Shown here piece by piece: positions 60,447 through 64,000 of a stretch of DNA of 64,000 nucleotides. This DNA is from Clavelina lepadiformis. Its lineage: Eukaryota; Chordata; Ascidiacea; Aplousobranchia; Clavelinidae. The stretch lies in assembly GCF_947623445.1 (NCBI RefSeq), contig NC_135244.1, forward strand, positions 23,994,860 through 24,058,859, read 5' to 3'. Position numbers and translations under genes: made by a program. The notes beneath the pieces were generated by a model, which made no database searches, was not told where the DNA came from, and was given only the letters and a program-made list of their open reading frames with translations. Position 1 is the first letter of the stretch; the number at the start of each line of letters is the position of its first letter.

Positions 60447-61152
60447 GGCAACCAGTTTTTTGACCTAAAAAGTTTAAATTTTGACCTTAAAATTTGCAAA
60501 TTTTGACCTTATTTTGACCTAAAAAGTTTAAATTGACGAAAAGAATTGTCGGCAACTTAGATCTACCAATGCCACCTAGAGAAGTAATAACTTGCGTATT
60601 GTAAAGCTCAAACTGCTATGATAGTTCTTGTATTTTAAAATCAAAAATCTTGCATGTTGCTAACTGAAAAACGCTATACTGATAGTCTCTACACTGTTTA
60701 CAGCAACTTTCTAATCTAAAGCTGCATTTAAAATTGAAAAAACGCTTTTCTAGTGTTGACTTTTTTTCGTTTCTGCGTATTAAGATTGACAACTTGCACT
60801 TTCAAATGCAATGCCTTCACATCGTGGCGTCACCAGACGCGCTGAAAGGCCTTCCCTCTCTTTGTGGCTTTGGTTCTAAGTATAATTTGCGGCACTGGAA
60901 TTGTTTGCGGTACAAGAAAAGAGAAAAACGGAAGAATAATATTACAAAATGGTTACAAAATTACAAGTTTAATAGATTTTGACCTAAAAGAAACAATTTG
61001 ACCGTATTTTGACCTAACGTAACATTTTGACTTTATATGACCTAATAACTTCTATACCACACGTCGTACAAAGCTGAAATTTGTTTTGTGCTTGTTTGAT
61101 AGCATTCTGAGCAGGTTAAAAAAATTGACCATATTGACTTTTGATTGCCCTA
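60444..61152. mobile_element. hAT-type MITE, TAGGGCAACC family, single copy in segment 2
   Basis: Starts TAGGGCAACC and ends GATTGCCCTA, with exact flanking GTAATTAC repeats at 60436-60443 and 61153-61160. This is the undoubled state of the locus that holds two copies in segment 1. Confidence 0.9.
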
Positions 61153-61612
61153 GTAATTACTAACGTCAGTTTGTTGTAACGAATTGTTTTGATTTTACAC
61201 CTTGTACTGCTTTTCTGTTACATTGAAATATTTCAGTTAAAATTAAATCCTAAAATTTGTTGGATTTTTTTGCTATTGTGCTATTTTCAGAGTTTCAGAG
61301 TAATTCTGTTTTCTCAATATTCTGCAAATTTACTTCGACATGACGGAACGCTTATCTTTTTAGTTAGTGACGTATGAATGACGTATTGTTTTCAAAAAAA
61401 TAATACAAAGGGGTTAATGACGACACAAAGCATTACAAGACAGTTGAAGTTTCCTCGAGAGCGAGCGGAAGAACCTATAGAAGAATCAAATAAATACGAG
61501 TTAATCGCGACATAGACAGCATAGTGTTGCCAATTTCGTTTTTATCATTTTCACTGTTATAGCGCTGTAAAGTAAATAATGATTCGAGAAGAAATGAAAA
61601 ACGGAAACTCAC

Positions 61613-63777
61613 CGATACACACTGTCTCCTCGCTCACGTAAGTTGATTTGTGTTTGGTGACGTCACCGTCTTTCAACTTCCCACCCCACGCATATAGAAA
61701 GTAGACACATTTGTTCAGAGCAAGATCGTTCGGGTCCTGCGAATATGTTAGGAAATGAACTCGCTAAATGTATATATTGTTCGATGTTTTACGATAAGCC
61801 TTGAACTTTGAGCAGACTACGGACCTGTGCGCCGGTGAACATTTCAAACGCTTACTTCTGTGTCGAGAGCTCGTGAGAACGAGATTTTGAGGAAACCGTC
61901 TCTGTAGGAACCGCGCACATTCTCAAACGAGGCAGGTCCATTGTCAAGAGCGACACCTTCCGGTGCTTTTGAAGTGAGCCAACGATCTGTGAGTGTCAGT
62001 TCACCGCTAGATGGCTCTACCCAACCCACGGCAGCATCGGAGTTCTCCTGCGAGGATGACGTCATGTTTACATACTACAGGTGGATAATGTCTGGCTCAT
62101 GCGACCACAAACAACTTGAAAGGTTTTTAACCATTTCTGGCTTTTCCGAGAAACCGACCGCAGCCCATTGGTCTTCTTCTACGCGCGCTTTTATTTTGAA
62201 ATGAACCAATCCGGTTTTTTCCCGGTATTTCCACTCCAACATGTACTCGCATTTGTCGGTCTTGCATTTCTCTGGATGACGAAACGACCCATTGTTCGAT
62301 TTGCTTTCGTCATCAGGGTCGTCTGTTTGATAGAAATCATATAATACTCAAATTCATGAAGCTGTCCCCAGCTTATACAAAAAACTTGATTTTTTTTTCA
62401 AAGGCGTCTTTTCCGTAAGTCAGATAAGTTGCCCGCGAAAAGATTAATGTTATTTTAAAGTAGTTAAGTTTCAAAATTTGTCTGAAATCGAAGAAAAACT
62501 TAACGGAAAGATGCAAAACCACCTACCATAGAAATTAAATGATGTGGTCCCACGCTGTGACGGTTTTGTTCCGTGATACTTGAGCTCATTTATCCTGTGA
62601 AGGGAAGGTGAAATTGGCGATTCATTTCATCTGATTCACGAAACAAATAAGTGACTTCACCTGTAATAGTCATAGTCAGTAGCTGCACAACTTTCCAACC
62701 CACTCAGTGGTCGGTGGTTGAACAGATAAGAGGTTTGCCCACGGGCCCATATAAGCATCACCTCGTCGTCCCTCAACGAATGGTCAGAAGGATCGGACGA
62801 GACGAGGTTCCTGTGACGTAATAAACGATGACGCGCGATCACTAAGAAATGGGATCAACCATGCATATCAATCAACATATTAGAGATGTTTCCGTTTCAC
62901 AATATCGTGTCCAGCTCGGTAAAATAAGTCGGAGGATCTTTCCTTAAAAAAATAAACAAGAACGCGTCGCGATATACGGCGATGGCGACCTTCTAAACTT
63001 CACGTGGAGAATTCCGTCCTCGCGTCGGGCGACGACCCCTGTGAGGTCATCACTTCCGCCGAACCAGGGGTCATGTTTCGGGCTCGCCCTGTCCCTCGTA
63101 TACATATCCAAGACGCGGTGAAGATTGCCCTCCGCCGTCGCTGAGATTGGAAGAAAATTTAGCGCTTTGTCTATGACGCCATAAGCACATTTGCAGAATA
63201 AACCAAATTACCGTAAATTATATCAGAGCAGTCCATTGGATGTAAGATGTCCTTGTAGCCCGGTCCCGGCTCAACATTTGGCTCCGGTTCGGGATCTCCT
63301 TTCGTTTTCCGGTTAGAACTCGGGGAAGATTTGCTATTCGGTTTCGGTTCTGGTTCAGGGTGAAGTTTGTCTATAAAAGACTCAAAAGTCAGTTGGTCGG
63401 AAATAAAAAATTCCAAAATGGTCAAACAATCAACATATTGTGTAGAATATATAGGTTAATAATAAGCAGAAAACATGACACAGTGACATTGTTTCGGTTT
63501 TCTTGAAATGACCTTTCACCTGAACTTGGTCGAACGTCATTAAACGTTTCCTTCGCCCACTCGGCGGCAGCAGAGATGTTCCCAGCATTGCAAAAAACTT
63601 TGATCATATTTTCCTGAACAATTGGAATTCATCAAAAGTCCATTAAAAAATGCCGCCCGGAATTTAATCTAAGGCTTACGTCATTATCTCGTTTATCAAC
63701 CAATTCCCGCCGAGCTCTTTGTTGCCCTCTACCGTACTTCAAAGAAATAAATCTTTTGCGCCGGGTGGCTTCTACGT
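61613..63777 (-). CDS. LPMO-like/EGF/DOMON protein, segment 2 copy, 3' part (runs off right edge)
   Basis: Nine exons match exons 11-19 of the segment 1 gene: 63680-63777, 63520-63613, 63212-63370, 62990-63140, 62661-62810, 62527-62594, 62132-62346, 61856-62047 and 61613-61736. They cover the end of the first DOMON domain and the second DOMON domain. The N-terminal LPMO-like and EGF exons would lie beyond the right edge. All visible exons keep the frame, with a few substitutions (for example PEPNVEP for PEPDVEP). The exon at 62132-62346 is three bases longer: a small deletion removes the acceptor used in segment 1, and the nearest AG (TTTGAG) adds one residue in frame. As in segment 1, the terminal exon is unresolved. 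Confidence 0.75.
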
Positions 63778-64000
63778 CTGTTGATAGAGAGCGATGCCAC
63801 TGGCAATATTAGTGCTACTCAGACGATAGGAATTTCTTTAAGAAGTTTACTGTATGTTACGGACTATTTTAACCACTGCACCCAAAGATAGTCAATGTAC
63901 TGACTTTAAGCTACACCAAAATTGCAGCTATGCAAGGATAATGCAATTAATGCAACTATAACTATAAATACATGAATTACATCAACTAGTGATTTGTTAG

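Overview
The window is animal (metazoan) genomic DNA and looks like an ascidian tunicate of the Ciona type. It carries compact multi-exon genes with short introns for USP19, synaptogyrin, Notum, alpha-1,3-fucosyltransferases and a DOMON/EGF protein. The non-coding DNA is AT-rich and scattered with small hAT-type DNA transposons. CRE-like TGACGT motifs are strikingly common. The species call is an inference; no species-specific marker was identified.

Layout. 1-7101: the 5' part of a USP19-like deubiquitinase on the minus strand (two CS domains, then the USP catalytic domain), running off the left edge, with a 1.36-kb hAT element in its last visible intron. 8475-10364: a small, young LTR-type element. 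12070-13520: synaptogyrin (plus strand, six exons). 13521-19216: a long non-coding stretch in front of Notum. 19221-23876: Notum (plus strand, nine exons, complete catalytic triad). 24679-24750: tRNA-Gly(UCC).

From about 26.0 kb to the right edge the window is a large recent duplication. Segment 1 (about 26.02-44.31 kb) and segment 2 (44.31 kb to beyond the edge) share nearly identical sequence. Each holds GT10 alpha-1,3-fucosyltransferase genes followed by a minus-strand gene for a secreted protein. That protein has a signal peptide, an LPMO-like copper-type domain, two EGF modules and two DOMON domains. Segment 1 has one intact fucosyltransferase (FUT-A). Segment 2 has three (FUT-B, -C, -D). 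Both have a 3' relic of a further copy and an orphan promoter copy. FUT-A looks like a B-type 5' end joined to a D-type 3' end, as unequal crossing-over would produce. The left breakpoint of the duplication falls at the ends of two different hAT elements.

Functionally, the fucosyltransferases should act in the Golgi lumen on secreted or surface glycans. Notum acts outside the cell on Wnt. The LPMO-like/DOMON protein is predicted to be secreted and to pair a copper site with haem-type DOMON domains, a possible redox couple. The most notable observations are this domain combination, a hAT element that supplies the stop codon of FUT-C, a second insertion of the same family in the same palindromic site but opposite orientation, and the transposon-bounded duplication.
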